From the NCBI GenBank assembly GCA_030064975.1, contig JASJDX010000002.1:1-35191 (forward strand): a stretch of 35,191 bases of DNA, written 5' to 3'. Of the stretch, positions 9,415 to 19,468 are shown in pieces. A program made the translations under genes and the position numbers. The notes beneath the pieces were generated by a model. That model saw only the letters and a program-made list of their open reading frames with translations, ran no database searches and was not told where the DNA came from. This DNA comes from Pleurocapsa sp. MO_192.B19. Its GTDB lineage: Bacteria > Cyanobacteriota > Cyanobacteriia > Cyanobacteriales > Xenococcaceae. Position 1 is the first letter of the stretch. Each line of letters opens with the position of its first letter.

Positions 9415-9801
9415 CTAACGAGGGTAATATTTTTGCAAACAGTCGGCTAAAACTTTGGAGTCAAAAATAATTGGTAGAAAATGAATACTCTTAACTTCTT
9501 TGAAATAAAACAAAATGGGTACTGGTGACCAAAAAATTTCCCAATTCAACCATTCACTATAGGGAAAACTCCGAATTATCCTACCAGAACGAAGTACATT
9601 AAGAGCCTCAGTGGTAAATTGCAACCTAATTAAAACTGTTTGTATTGTCAAAAACAAACCCAGTAGAGCGATCGCTCCTCCTAACCACGGAGAAACAACC
9701 AATAAACCACAAGCTCCCATAATCAGAAACAATGGTATTTTATAGTTTGGTGAGAGTTCTACTACTCCAGTAAAATTTTCAGCTTCAATGTTAGTTGTCA
9801 T
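9415..9801 (-). CDS. DUF3119 family protein
   Basis: Small two-TM protein directly downstream of the MlaE-type permease; TTEALNVLRSGRIIRSFPYSEWLNWEIFWSPVPILFYFKEVKSIHFLPIIFD. Confidence 0.8.
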   Translation of the reverse strand: MTTNIEAENFTGVVELSPNYKIPLFLIMGACGLLVVSPWLGGAIALLGLFLTIQTVLIRLQFTTEALNVLRSGRIIRSFPYSEWLNWEIFWSPVPILFYFKEVKSIHFLPIIFDSKVLADCLQKYYPR

Positions 9802-9925
9802 TGGGGTATTGTAAACTTTTATTTTATTTATACAGATCTGGCTAGTTTCCTATTTTGCTATCCTCAATGATGAATCAAAAGTTGATTGTTCCACCATATC
9901 ACTAGCTCTAGCTCCATTTTACAAC

Positions 9926-10040
9926 GGCTTTGTTGCACAAATATCCTGAAACCCTTGTTCAATCAAGATATCTCATCAATAAACTTTGTTGAGATATCTT
10001 TGCTCCCGAAGGCTTACGACGTGTTTATGCAACCCAAGCT
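9926..10040. mobile_element. short MITE-like / IS-remnant element
   Basis: Imperfect terminal inverted repeats GGCTTTGTTGCACAAA (9926-) and AGCTTGGGTTGCATAAA (reverse complement of the right end), resembling IS ends; internal 11-bp perfect stem AAGATATCTCA (9965-9975) / TGAGATATCTT (9990-10000). Confidence 0.5.
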
Positions 10041-10043
10041 TGT

Positions 10044-10835
10044 TTAATTAAGAAACTGACTACCTACACCTTGGAACATTAACCAAGACAGAAAGAAATT
10101 AGAAATAAAAATAGCAATTATAGCCATAACCACTGCCGTAGTAGTCGATTCACCGACTCCCTTAGCTCCTCCTGTTGTAGTCAATCCCCAATTACAGCCA
10201 ATAACAGCGATTAATCCCCCAAAAATCACTGCCTTGATCAAAGCACTAACTAAGTCCCATATTTGTAGAAAGGTTTGTACAGAGTCAATAAAAGTCGCTT
10301 GGGAAATATTATAGAAAAGAGCCGCAACAAAAACACCCCCCATTAAACCCATCACTAAAGAAACCATAGTCAAGAGAGGTAACATGGCACAACAGGCAAT
10401 TAAACGGGGAATAACAAGATAGTCAATGGGGTCACTTTTGAGTACATAAAGAGCATCAATTTGTTCTGTGACTTTCATTGTGCCAATTTCCGCAGCAAAT
10501 GCTGAACCAACCCTCGCAGCAAGTACTACTGCGGTTAATACAGGGGCTAGTTCTCTACTCAAAGCCAAGGCTAAGACTCCACCAATCGCTTGCACTGCGC
10601 CAAAATTTAAAAACTCGCGGGATACCTGAATTGTAAATACCATCCCCACAAAAGCGGCTGTAACTAGGGCGATTACCAAGGAATCTGGCCCAACTATGGT
10701 CATTTGTTCTATGGTGTTCCGACGATTTATTTTGCCTTGTAGTAAGTGAATAACAAGTTGTCCTGCTAAAAACAGTCCCGCTAATAAACGTTCTAGCCAA
10801 ATTTGAATCCCATTATTGGAGGTTCTACTGCTCAT
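10044..10835 (-). CDS. mlaE: MlaE family lipid ABC transporter permease
   Basis: GMVFTIQVSREFLNFGAVQAIGGVLALALSRELAPVLTAVVLAARVGSAFAAEIGTMKVTEQIDAL is the MlaE/YrbE signature. Confidence 0.92.
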   Translation of the reverse strand: MSSRTSNNGIQIWLERLLAGLFLAGQLVIHLLQGKINRRNTIEQMTIVGPDSLVIALVTAAFVGMVFTIQVSREFLNFGAVQAIGGVLALALSRELAPVLTAVVLAARVGSAFAAEIGTMKVTEQIDALYVLKSDPIDYLVIPRLIACCAMLPLLTMVSLVMGLMGGVFVAALFYNISQATFIDSVQTFLQIWDLVSALIKAVIFGGLIAVIGCNWGLTTTGGAKGVGESTTTAVVMAIIAIFISNFFLSWLMFQGVGSQFLN

Positions 10836-10886
10836 TAACTGATTGCCTGTACTGATAGTGAATGATGACTAGACTAGCAGTTAGAG

Positions 10887-11501
10887 TTAAAATTCGATTC
10901 CTGGCTGAGCTTTAATTCCTTGTTCGCGAAACGGGTGTTTAATCAAAGACATTTCCGTAACCAAGTCAGCGATCGCGATTAATTCAGTTGGGGCGCCTCT
11001 TCCTGTCAAAATGACGTGGGACTCTGGCGGTTTTTGTTCTAAACCACGAATAACGGTATTAACATCTAAATATCCTAGCTTTAGAGCAATATTAACTTCA
11101 TCTAGCAAAACTAATCTATAATCAGGATTAAGAATATAGTCTAATCCTTGTTTCCAAGCTGCCATTGCTTTTTCCATATCTCGTTCTCGATCTTGAGTTT
11201 CCCAGGTAAATCCTTCTCCCATAGCGTGAAATTTTAACTGCTCTGACCATTTGCCTAATACTGCTTTTTCGGCTGGTTCCCATGCTCCCTTAATAAACTG
11301 CACAATTGCCACTTGATAACCATGACCAAGGGATCTCATTACCATACCTAGCGCAGCGGTGGTTTTGCCCTTCCCGTTACCTGTATTAACAATAATTAAA
11401 CCTTTTTCTTTATTTTTCTCTGCTAAACGTTTTTCCTGAACCTCCTTGCGACGTTGCATCTTTTGTTGGTGCTGTTCGTTGCTGATTATGGAGCTACTCA
11501 T
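10887..11501 (-). CDS. cobO: cob(I)yrinic acid a,c-diamide adenosyltransferase
   Basis: P-loop GLIIVNTGNGKGKTTAALGMVMRSLGHG, LVLLDEVNIALKLGYLD, HVILTGRGAP. Confidence 0.95.
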   Translation of the reverse strand: MSSSIISNEQHQQKMQRRKEVQEKRLAEKNKEKGLIIVNTGNGKGKTTAALGMVMRSLGHGYQVAIVQFIKGAWEPAEKAVLGKWSEQLKFHAMGEGFTWETQDRERDMEKAMAAWKQGLDYILNPDYRLVLLDEVNIALKLGYLDVNTVIRGLEQKPPESHVILTGRGAPTELIAIADLVTEMSLIKHPFREQGIKAQPGIEF

Positions 11502-11544
11502 GTTAACTAAATTACTAATTACTAATGGCTAGTAGTGTTTTCAT

Positions 11545-11569
11545 AAAAAAGGGCGGGTTAAACCCACCC
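11545..11569 (-). terminator. rho-independent terminator downstream of the peroxiredoxin gene
   Basis: On the minus strand, GGGTGGG-TTTAA-CCCGCCC followed by TTTTTT. Confidence 0.8.
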
Positions 11570-11625
11570 TAAATAGTCTATATTTTATATTTAATAATCA
11601 ACCAATAATCGCTAATCGCTTAATT

Positions 11626-12264
11626 TTACTTGTTAGGTTGGGGAGTCATCCGCAAGTAAGGTTTGATTTCTTCGACTCCTTTAGGAAACTTCTGTTTAGC
11701 TTCTTCAGTGGAAATAGTTGGAGCAACTACCACATCTTCACCATCTTTCCAGTTAACAGGAGTTGCAACTTGGTAGTTGTCGGTTAGTTGCAACGAATCA
11801 ATTACTCTGAGGATTTCAGGGAAATTACGCCCTGTACTTGGGGGATAAGTTAAAGTTAGACGCAACTTTTTGTTGGGATCGATAATGAATACCGAACGGA
11901 CAGTGACTTTGGCATTGGCATTGGGATGAATCATGTCATAAAGGTCAGAAACCTTTTTGTCCGCATCTGCCAAAATGGGATAGTCAACTTTGGTATTTTG
12001 AGTTTCATCAATGTCCCCAATCCAGCCTTTATGAGACTCAGCATCATCAACACTTAAGGCAATAGTTTTGACGTTACGCTTATCAAATTCCGCTCTGAGT
12101 TTGGCAACTTCACCCAACTCAGTAGTGCAGACAGGGGTATAGTCAGCGGGGTGAGAGAAAAGAACTACCCAGCTATCTCCAGCCCACTCATAGAAGGAAA
12201 TATCCCCCATATTAGAAGCTTGAGTAAAATCAGGGACAGTGTCGCCTAATCGAAGATGAGCCAT
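11626..12264 (-). CDS. 1-Cys peroxiredoxin (Prx6-type)
   Basis: LFSHPADYTPVCTTELGEVAKL, DDAESHKGWIGDI, PSTGRNFPEILRVIDSLQLTD, PVNWKDGEDVVV. Confidence 0.95.
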   Translation of the reverse strand: MAHLRLGDTVPDFTQASNMGDISFYEWAGDSWVVLFSHPADYTPVCTTELGEVAKLRAEFDKRNVKTIALSVDDAESHKGWIGDIDETQNTKVDYPILADADKKVSDLYDMIHPNANAKVTVRSVFIIDPNKKLRLTLTYPPSTGRNFPEILRVIDSLQLTDNYQVATPVNWKDGEDVVVAPTISTEEAKQKFPKGVEEIKPYLRMTPQPNK

Positions 12265-12471
12265 TATTATTTAAACCTCGATTCGTTTCAGAAAAGCAGT
12301 TTCTTATCATCCCATGAAATGTTGGTTATTAGATCTTAGTCTTAATTCTTCTTGATAACAGTTTTGATTCCTAAGTAAAGTAAATTTCTACTAATTTTTT
12401 TAGGAAATGTTTTTACAGCATTGCCATAAGATAAAATGAACGATTCCACTAGCTGAATATCAGGAAGACTC

Positions 12472-13611
12472 ATGGAAGACAAGCATATGTTAATGATTCC
12501 TGGGCCCACCCCAGTCCCAGAGAAGGTATTAATCGCTTTAGGCAAACATCCGATTGGACACCGTAGCGGTGATTTCAGTAAGATAATCGCTGAGATTAAT
12601 CAGAATTTAAAATGGCTACACCAAACTAAAAACGAAGTACTGTCTCTCAACGTATCAGGTACAGGGGCAATGGAAGCGGGAATGATTAATTTCCTCAGTC
12701 CTGGCGATCGCGTTTTGGTGGGTGTCAATGGTAAATTTGGCGATCGCTGGGCGCAAATTTGTGAGGTTTTTGGTCTAAAAACCGAACGGATTACTTCTGA
12801 TTGGGGAACACCTCTAGATACGGAAGAGTTTCGCAACCTGTTAGAAGCTGATAGCAACAAGGAAATTAAAGCTGTTGTTATTACTCACTCAGAAACTTCT
12901 GCGGGAGTTCTCAACGATTTAGAAACAATCAATAAGCACGTAAAAGCTCACGGCGAAGCTTTAATTATTGTCGATGCTGTAACTAGTTTGGGTGCATATA
13001 ATTTACCCATTGATGACTTGGGTTTGGATGTGGTAGCATCAGGCTCACAAAAAGGCTATATGATTCCTCCTGGTTTGGGTTTTATCTGTGTCAACGATAA
13101 AGCGTGGAAAGCTTATGAAACTAGTAAGTTCCCTCGTTTCTATATGGACTTAGGTAAATACAAAAAAGCCAACGCTAAGGACAGTACTCCCTTTACCCCT
13201 CCCATCAATTTAATGTTTGGTTTACAAACTGCCCTCCAAATGATGCAACGAGAAGGGTTAGAGAATATCTTTGCTCGTCATGCGCGTTTAACTCAAGCTA
13301 GTCGCGTTGCTGCTAAAGCTATGGGTTTAAGCCTTTTAGCACCAGATAATGCAGCTAGTACTGCCGTAACGGCAATTAAAACTGATGATGCTGAAGCCAT
13401 TAGATCCACTATGCGTAAGAAATACGATATTGCTCTGGCAGGAGGACAAGATCATCTTAAAGGTAAGATCTTCCGTATTGGTCATTTGGGCTGGGTGAGC
13501 GATCGTGATTTGTTAACTACCATCTCTTGTTTAGAAGCAACACTCACAGAACTTGGTCATGATTTTGATGCCAAAGCTGGGGTTAAGGCTGCTGCTGCCG
13601 CTTTAGCTTAG
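12472..13611 (+). CDS. alanine--glyoxylate / class V aminotransferase
   Basis: MLMIPGPTPVPEKVLIALGKHPIGHRSGDF; PLP-lysine motif VVASGSQKGYMIPPGLGF. Confidence 0.93.
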   Translation: MEDKHMLMIPGPTPVPEKVLIALGKHPIGHRSGDFSKIIAEINQNLKWLHQTKNEVLSLNVSGTGAMEAGMINFLSPGDRVLVGVNGKFGDRWAQICEVFGLKTERITSDWGTPLDTEEFRNLLEADSNKEIKAVVITHSETSAGVLNDLETINKHVKAHGEALIIVDAVTSLGAYNLPIDDLGLDVVASGSQKGYMIPPGLGFICVNDKAWKAYETSKFPRFYMDLGKYKKANAKDSTPFTPPINLMFGLQTALQMMQREGLENIFARHARLTQASRVAAKAMGLSLLAPDNAASTAVTAIKTDDAEAIRSTMRKKYDIALAGGQDHLKGKIFRIGHLGWVSDRDLLTTISCLEATLTELGHDFDAKAGVKAAAAALA

Positions 13612-13645
13612 TATTCTTTGAGTTTTGAGCGGAAATTAAGACTTA

Positions 13646-13674
13646 GAATCCCCCAACTTTGGGGGACTTTTTTT
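13646..13674 (+). terminator. rho-independent terminator
   Basis: CCCCCAACTTTGGGGG hairpin (13650-13665), then ACTTTTTTT; just downstream of the aminotransferase. Confidence 0.88.
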
Positions 13675-13781
13675 AGTCGGTTTTGTATTATTTAAAATCT
13701 ATAATATGCTTGTTGCGTTATTTACTGAGTATTTTTGGGAATATTAGATAACGTGGCTCTTTCAAAACATAATAAACAAGT

Positions 13782-15608
13782 ATGTTTGCACCAAATATTC
13801 TTTGGCGACAGTCCAGATTAAATAATTTTCATAAAGTTGATAAGTATGGTTATCTAACACGTTTATCAGTTTCTTTGCTGGTTTTAGCAGGAGTAGTTAC
13901 ACCATTACAGCCATTAAATGCTGAAGAAATAAGTTTAATTGAAACAGCTAAACATCAAGATAGTTTCCATAATTCTTCAGAGTTATTAACTATCTCTGTT
14001 TCTGAGCTAGAACAAAAAACTGCTGTTCCCGCTTCACCCTACGTATTATCCCAGGCACAGACATCTTCAGAAACTAAGACCAATAATCAAGACTTAATTG
14101 TTGCTCAAGACTCTGATGATATTCCTGAAAGAATTGTCGTTAAAAACTTTGAGGTGGTTGGTAGTACTGTCTTTACTCAACAAGAGTTAACTCAAGCAAT
14201 TAAATCTTATCGTAATCGTCCTCTCACTTTACCAGAATTATTTCAAGCCAGAAGTATAATTACCAAACTTTATACCGATCGAGGATATGTTAATTCGGGT
14301 GCTTATATCCCTCCCCAAGAATTAAATGATGGTACGGTAAAAATCTCAGTTTTGGAAGGACAATTAGAAGAAATTAACGTTTCGGGAACAAAGCATCTCT
14401 CTTCTAAATATGTCTCGTCTCGTCTCGAAGCCGCCGCAGGAAAGCCTGTTAATGTTGATTCTTTATTATCTGCCTTACAATTGTTACGTCTCGATCCTCT
14501 GATTGATAACATCTCTGCCGAATTATCGGCAGGAATTCGTCCAGGAACAAGCTTATTAGATATTCAAGTTGAAGAAGCAGACGTATTTAATATTGCTACT
14601 AGTTTTAACAATAATAGATCTCCTAGCGTAGGAAGTAATCAGCGTTCTGTAGGTTTGAATCATGGTAACTTGTTCGGCTTTGGAGATCAGTTTAACTTTA
14701 ACTATATCAACACCGACGGTAGTGATAGTTTTGACTTAAGCTATGCTGTACCATTCAATGCCAAAAACGGCACAATTAAAGCAGCTTATGGTAATAATTC
14801 TAATGATGTAATTGAAGATCCTTTTACTGTCCTCGATATTGAATCTGAATCACGTTTTTATGAGTTAAGTCTCCGTCAGCCCCTGGTGCTTAAACCAAAT
14901 AAAGAATTTGCGCTGGGAATAAGTTTATCCCGTAATGAAAGTGATGCTGTTTTTTTAGAGGATAATTCTCCTTTCTTATCTCGTGGTGCAGATGAAAACG
15001 GAGAAACTAAAATTACTGCCATTAGATTGTTTCAAGAATTTGTTAACCGAGATGACCAAAAAGTTTTGGCTTTTCGTTCTCAATTTAGCATTGGGTTAGA
15101 CGCTCTAAATTCGACAATTAATGAAGATCAGCCTGACAGTACTTTCTTTGCTTGGCGAGGACAAAGCCAATGGGTAAGGCGGTTAGATGAAGACTTTTTA
15201 TTTCTCTTGCGAGGTGATATTCAATTATCAGGTGGCAGTTTAGTACCTTTAGAACAGTTTCGGGTAGGTGGTGTTAATAGCGCCAGAGGTTATCGTCAAG
15301 ATTTAACTTTGGGAGATAACGGTTTATTTGCCTCAGCAGAGTTACGCATACCTATTTTAAGATTTAAAAAAATCAATGGCTTAGTCCAAATCACTCCTTT
15401 CTTTGATGTTGGTACAGTTTGGAATAATGATGACGTTGAGATTACCAATTCAACTTTACCTTCCTTGGGGGTAGGCTTAAACTTTTCTAGGGGAACTAAT
15501 TTTAATGCTCGTTTAGATTGGGGTATTCCTCTAGTAGACGTAGAAAATGAAGGTGATTCTTTACAAGAAAATGGGATTTACTTCTCCATAGATTACAACT
15601 TTTTGTAA
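13782..15608 (+). CDS. ShlB/FhaC/HecB family two-partner secretion transporter (TpsB)
   Basis: POTRA-type region (VKNFEVVGSTVFTQQELTQAIKSYRNRPLTLPELFQARSIITKLYTDRGYVNSGAYIPPQELNDGTVKISVLEGQLEEI) and C-terminal beta-barrel (FRVGGVNSARGYRQDLTLGDNGLFASAELRIP). Confidence 0.93.
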   Translation: MFAPNILWRQSRLNNFHKVDKYGYLTRLSVSLLVLAGVVTPLQPLNAEEISLIETAKHQDSFHNSSELLTISVSELEQKTAVPASPYVLSQAQTSSETKTNNQDLIVAQDSDDIPERIVVKNFEVVGSTVFTQQELTQAIKSYRNRPLTLPELFQARSIITKLYTDRGYVNSGAYIPPQELNDGTVKISVLEGQLEEINVSGTKHLSSKYVSSRLEAAAGKPVNVDSLLSALQLLRLDPLIDNISAELSAGIRPGTSLLDIQVEEADVFNIATSFNNNRSPSVGSNQRSVGLNHGNLFGFGDQFNFNYINTDGSDSFDLSYAVPFNAKNGTIKAAYGNNSNDVIEDPFTVLDIESESRFYELSLRQPLVLKPNKEFALGISLSRNESDAVFLEDNSPFLSRGADENGETKITAIRLFQEFVNRDDQKVLAFRSQFSIGLDALNSTINEDQPDSTFFAWRGQSQWVRRLDEDFLFLLRGDIQLSGGSLVPLEQFRVGGVNSARGYRQDLTLGDNGLFASAELRIPILRFKKINGLVQITPFFDVGTVWNNDDVEITNSTLPSLGVGLNFSRGTNFNARLDWGIPLVDVENEGDSLQENGIYFSIDYNFL

Positions 15609-15687
15609 TCAGGAATATTTATGTAACTATCAAAAGAAAGATAAGTGTCTGTATTGCGCCTATAGTTTAGACTAATTATAATTTGAG

Positions 15688-16587
15688 CTACTCCATAGCA
15701 TAGTGAGCAGTCATCTTATATTCACTACCAGCAGCAACTTCAATTATTTCATTGGCAGCATTAGCAGTTTCCACACATACAAAGTGTTGATAGTCTCGAT
15801 CGCCTAAATCTGCCATCTTCGCCGAAATAGTAGCCCCAGGATTCCAAACAATCGCTGTATTACTATTAGTAGCAGTAACTTTAATTTTTCTTTTTAGTGC
15901 CTCATCTTCAATAGTTAACTCTGGTGGTACGTCTAGATAAATGCGATCGCATTCCGCGGAAAAAGTAACTGCGCCTGTTTGAGTTTTTTGCTTACCACCA
16001 TCAACTTTATCTAGATAGGCATTATCTTCTAAACCAAGCACTTTTACTTGATTAATATCTCCTATTTTGAAGTAGGTGTGTAGGGCTTGAGTAATAGAAA
16101 ATGGTCGATCTCCTGTGTTGCGGGTAATTAATTCTACGGTGAGAGAACTACCAACGGTAATAGCGATCGCCAAATCAAAAGCATAATCCCAAATTGTTCT
16201 TGTCTCCTCAGTGTCTACCAACCCCATAATTACTTGAATTGCACCGTCTTGGGTAGTCACTACTTCCCGTATTTGCCAGAGGCGATTACGCACAAAGCCA
16301 TGACTAGAACGTCCTTTTGCTTCAGGATCGGGACCAAACCAAGGCCAACAAATCGGTGTACCACCTTTCATAGCTTTGCCCTCCTGATAATAGGCTTGGC
16401 TACTAAGAAACATCATGTCTTCAGCTTGAGCGACAGGTTGAAAAGACAATACTTGCCCTGCATAAACTGAAATAACAGCTTTGGCATATTCATTCTTAAT
16501 TTCAATTACAGGAAAGCCACCCTTGCCCTCAACAAACTGAACTTTATTGGCGATGCCGTAATCTGCGTTTAACTGCTCAATATTCAT
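15688..16587 (-). CDS. D-hexose-6-phosphate mutarotase
   Basis: GGTPICWPWFGPDPEAKGRSSHGFVRNRLW, ALHTYFKIGDI, VCVETANA. Confidence 0.92.
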   Translation of the reverse strand: MNIEQLNADYGIANKVQFVEGKGGFPVIEIKNEYAKAVISVYAGQVLSFQPVAQAEDMMFLSSQAYYQEGKAMKGGTPICWPWFGPDPEAKGRSSHGFVRNRLWQIREVVTTQDGAIQVIMGLVDTEETRTIWDYAFDLAIAITVGSSLTVELITRNTGDRPFSITQALHTYFKIGDINQVKVLGLEDNAYLDKVDGGKQKTQTGAVTFSAECDRIYLDVPPELTIEDEALKRKIKVTATNSNTAIVWNPGATISAKMADLGDRDYQHFVCVETANAANEIIEVAAGSEYKMTAHYAME

Positions 16588-16641
16588 ACTATATTTTGTC
16601 CTGAAGCTTTCTTTAAGGATTTAGATGGTATTTAGATCTTA

Positions 16642-17337
16642 CTAGCTAACAACCAGGGTATTCAGTAATCCCTGAAACATAGCCAAACCATCAGTACCAC
16701 CAATACTCCGATCTGCAGCCCTTTCAGGGTGGGGCATCATGCCCAATACATTGCCCTGCTGGTTGGTAATTCCCGCTATATTATTCATTGAACCGTTAGG
16801 ATTGTGAGCGGCATTAATTTCTCCTGATACACTACAGTAGCGGAATAACACCTGATTATGATCTTCTAAAGCTTTTAAGGTATCATCATCGGCATAATAA
16901 CAGCCCTCTCCGTGGGCAATAGGTAGAGTGATTACCTGTTGAGCTTGATAATTTTTGGTCCAGATTGAATCATTACGTTCAACTTTAACGGGGACGCGAT
17001 CGCAAATAAAATGTAACCCACGATTACGAATTAATGCTCCTGGTAACAAACCGACTTCTGTTAGTATTTGAAAGCCATTACAGATACCTGCAACATACTT
17101 ACCTTGTTTAGCGTGTTCGATAATACTATTCATTACAGGCGAAAATTGAGCGATCGCTCCACAGCGGAGATAATCACCATAGCTAAATCCCCCAGGTATA
17201 ATTATTACATCTAAATCAGCCAGATCTGTTTCTTGATGCCACACCATGCGAGTCGGTGCAGCCAATAATCCTTGAGTTACCGTAGAGATATCGCGATCGC
17301 AATTGGAACCAGGAAATACTATAACCCCAAACTTCAT
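16642..17337 (-). CDS. purQ: phosphoribosylformylglycinamidine synthase subunit PurQ
   Basis: MKFGVIVFPGSNCDRD, GGFSYGDYLRCGAIA, VAGICNGFQIL, MMPHPERA. Confidence 0.97.
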   Translation of the reverse strand: MKFGVIVFPGSNCDRDISTVTQGLLAAPTRMVWHQETDLADLDVIIIPGGFSYGDYLRCGAIAQFSPVMNSIIEHAKQGKYVAGICNGFQILTEVGLLPGALIRNRGLHFICDRVPVKVERNDSIWTKNYQAQQVITLPIAHGEGCYYADDDTLKALEDHNQVLFRYCSVSGEINAAHNPNGSMNNIAGITNQQGNVLGMMPHPERAADRSIGGTDGLAMFQGLLNTLVVS

Positions 17338-17358
17338 CTTTAAACTCCTATGGTAATG

Positions 17359-17625
17359 TTACGCTGTAGCCAATTGTGTTAGCTCAAAGCAATAATTTTC
17401 AATTACCGTATTTGCCAACAAGCGATCGCACATTTGATCTAAATGCTGTTTTGCCTCATCTTCGTTAGCTGCGGTTAACTTTAGTTCAATATACTTACCA
17501 ATTCTGACGGATTCAACTTCGGTATATCCCATTTGTTTAAGTCCCGATTCTACCGCCGTACCTGCTGGATCGAGAACTGAAGAACGAAGGGTAACATAAA
17601 TACGAGCGTGATATTTGCTAGCCAT
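17359..17625 (-). CDS. purS: phosphoribosylformylglycinamidine synthase subunit PurS
   Basis: 88 aa directly upstream of purQ; VTLRSSVLDPAGTAVESGLKQMGYTEVESVRIGKYIEL. Confidence 0.96.
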   Translation of the reverse strand: MASKYHARIYVTLRSSVLDPAGTAVESGLKQMGYTEVESVRIGKYIELKLTAANEDEAKQHLDQMCDRLLANTVIENYCFELTQLATA

Positions 17626-17773
17626 AGAATTACTAATTACTATTAATTATTACCAAAAGCTAAGAGCCTTTTTGATTTTATAGCCAAGATGGCACAAGAT
17701 AACCAAATTCAAGATTCAATCTCTAGGTTTGCCCTAGTAAGATATATCTAGGTTCGATCCAAAAAATTAAATT

Positions 17774-18151
17774 ATGAAAGCCCAACGTACCCGTTCACAA
17801 GAGCGAATAATGAAAGTCCTCCAAAGTCTAAAACGTTCTATTTCGGCTCAAGACCTTTATATCGAACTACGAAACCGTAAACAAGATATGGGTTTGGCAA
17901 CAGTTTATCGTTCTCTAGAAGCTCTAAAAATTCAGGGTGAACTTCAGGTACGTACCCTAGCTAATGGAGAATCTGTCTATAGTTCTGTCCAAAGCGATCG
18001 TCATCATCTTACCTGCGTTAATTGTGGCATATCGATTCCGATCGATGAATGTCCCGTACACGACTTAGAACAACAGCTAGAAAAATTACATCAGTTTAAG
18101 GTTTATTATCATACTCTTGAGTTTTTTGGGTTATGTCAAAAGTGCCATTAA
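17774..18151 (+). CDS. Fur family transcriptional regulator
   Basis: Winged-helix MGLATVYRSLEALKIQGEL, HHLTCVNCG metal/zinc motif, C-terminal CQKC. Zur or PerR identity not resolved. Confidence 0.9.
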   Translation: MKAQRTRSQERIMKVLQSLKRSISAQDLYIELRNRKQDMGLATVYRSLEALKIQGELQVRTLANGESVYSSVQSDRHHLTCVNCGISIPIDECPVHDLEQQLEKLHQFKVYYHTLEFFGLCQKCH

Positions 18152-18194
18152 GCCAAGTCGCGCTCAAACGGTGAATTTAATTTTGCCCAAGCAT

Positions 18195-19313
18195 TTATCT
18201 TCCTAAGGTTAATTCTTCTTTTTTACCTAAAATTCCTTGTGGTCGCCAAATCATCAGCAGCATTAAAATTAACCCAATTACCATTACTCGAAATGCCCCT
18301 TGCCCAGAACTATCAAACCAGCCCAATTTAGGCAAATAAAACCGAGTTAAGGCATCATAAGCCCAAAAAATTATTGCGCCTAAAATCGCCCCAGGATTCT
18401 TGCCTGCACCCCCCAAGACTACCATTGTCCAAACGTTGAAGGTAACTAAGGTTTCAAAATTACTTGGATAAATAGTTGTCAGTTGCCAAGCATAAAATAT
18501 TCCAGCAATTCCGGCGATCGCACCTCCCAACATAAGTGCCTGTAGCTTGTACCAAAAGACATTTTTACCCAAGGCTTTGGCTATTTCTTCGTCTTCTCGA
18601 ATTGCTTTTAGTACCCTACCCCAAGGGGATTGTACCAATAGCTCTAGACCCCAATAAACAATCGCCAACGCCAGTAAAACCAGCAGCATTAAACCCGCTT
18701 TATAGTTATAGTCTAACAAGGCTACACAGCCGTTAATGTATACAGTTAAAATCACCCCCATACCCACAATGCCCCAAATAATTAAGCTGATTGGTTTAGT
18801 TGGTTGATAGCTTTTTCCCTGAATTTCTTGCCCTTCCCGCCATTGCGATCGCAAACCTTTCCAGAGTTGCCAAGCGGCAAAAATTGCTAGTACAGTCAGA
18901 ATGGCAATCAAAATGTACTTCTGAAATAAATTAGGGTCAAAGCGATCTAAGGGTAAAGGATAGCGTTGAATACCAAAAGATCCTTTAGTCAGCCAATCTT
19001 CATTGAGAGCGATTAAGCGTAATAATTCAGAAACGCCGATGGTGACAATAGCTAAATAGTCTTCCCGTAATCTGAGGGTAGACATCCCAATTAATAATCC
19101 TAATAGTGCAGCGATCGCTATTCCCACTATAACGGCTATAATTAACGGTACACCATTAGAACTGAGCAACACTGCAGTATATGCTCCAACAGTCATAAAA
19201 GCTACGTGACCAAAATTAATTAAGCCTGCATAACCCCACTGTAGATTTAACCCTAAGGCAAACAGCGCATACAATCCTACATATATTGTCAAAAAAACTA
19301 AATAACCAACCAT
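18195..19313 (-). CDS. branched-chain/neutral amino acid ABC transporter permease (LivM/NatD-like)
   Basis: YALFALGLNLQWGYAGLINFGHVAFMTVGAYT, RLREDYLAIVTIGVSELLR, RVLKAIREDEEIAKALGKNVFWYKLQALMLGGAIAGIAG. Confidence 0.93.
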   Translation of the reverse strand: MVGYLVFLTIYVGLYALFALGLNLQWGYAGLINFGHVAFMTVGAYTAVLLSSNGVPLIIAVIVGIAIAALLGLLIGMSTLRLREDYLAIVTIGVSELLRLIALNEDWLTKGSFGIQRYPLPLDRFDPNLFQKYILIAILTVLAIFAAWQLWKGLRSQWREGQEIQGKSYQPTKPISLIIWGIVGMGVILTVYINGCVALLDYNYKAGLMLLVLLALAIVYWGLELLVQSPWGRVLKAIREDEEIAKALGKNVFWYKLQALMLGGAIAGIAGIFYAWQLTTIYPSNFETLVTFNVWTMVVLGGAGKNPGAILGAIIFWAYDALTRFYLPKLGWFDSSGQGAFRVMVIGLILMLLMIWRPQGILGKKEELTLGR

Positions 19314-19468
19314 AGACGTTTTTAACGCTGCTAACTGTTTCTCGCAGCTGATTGTAACCTAGTCGGGGATCTAATTAGTCATGAATGTGACTAAAATCAA
19401 AAAAATGTAGTAGGATGCTGGTCAAAATAGACCTCATCTTTCTAGTCAAATAGTATAACTGTACGGAT

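Noticed and set aside
10555-10800. 81-aa minus-strand ORF
   Set aside because: Out-of-frame ORF inside mlaE; composition is not protein-like.
12342-12860. Minus-strand ORFs of 67 and 86 aa
   Set aside because: Antisense to or overlapping the start of the aminotransferase; no family match.
18195-19313. Lone ABC permease as an orphan system
   Set aside because: Components of neutral/branched-chain amino acid transporters are commonly dispersed in cyanobacterial genomes, so isolation is ordinary.
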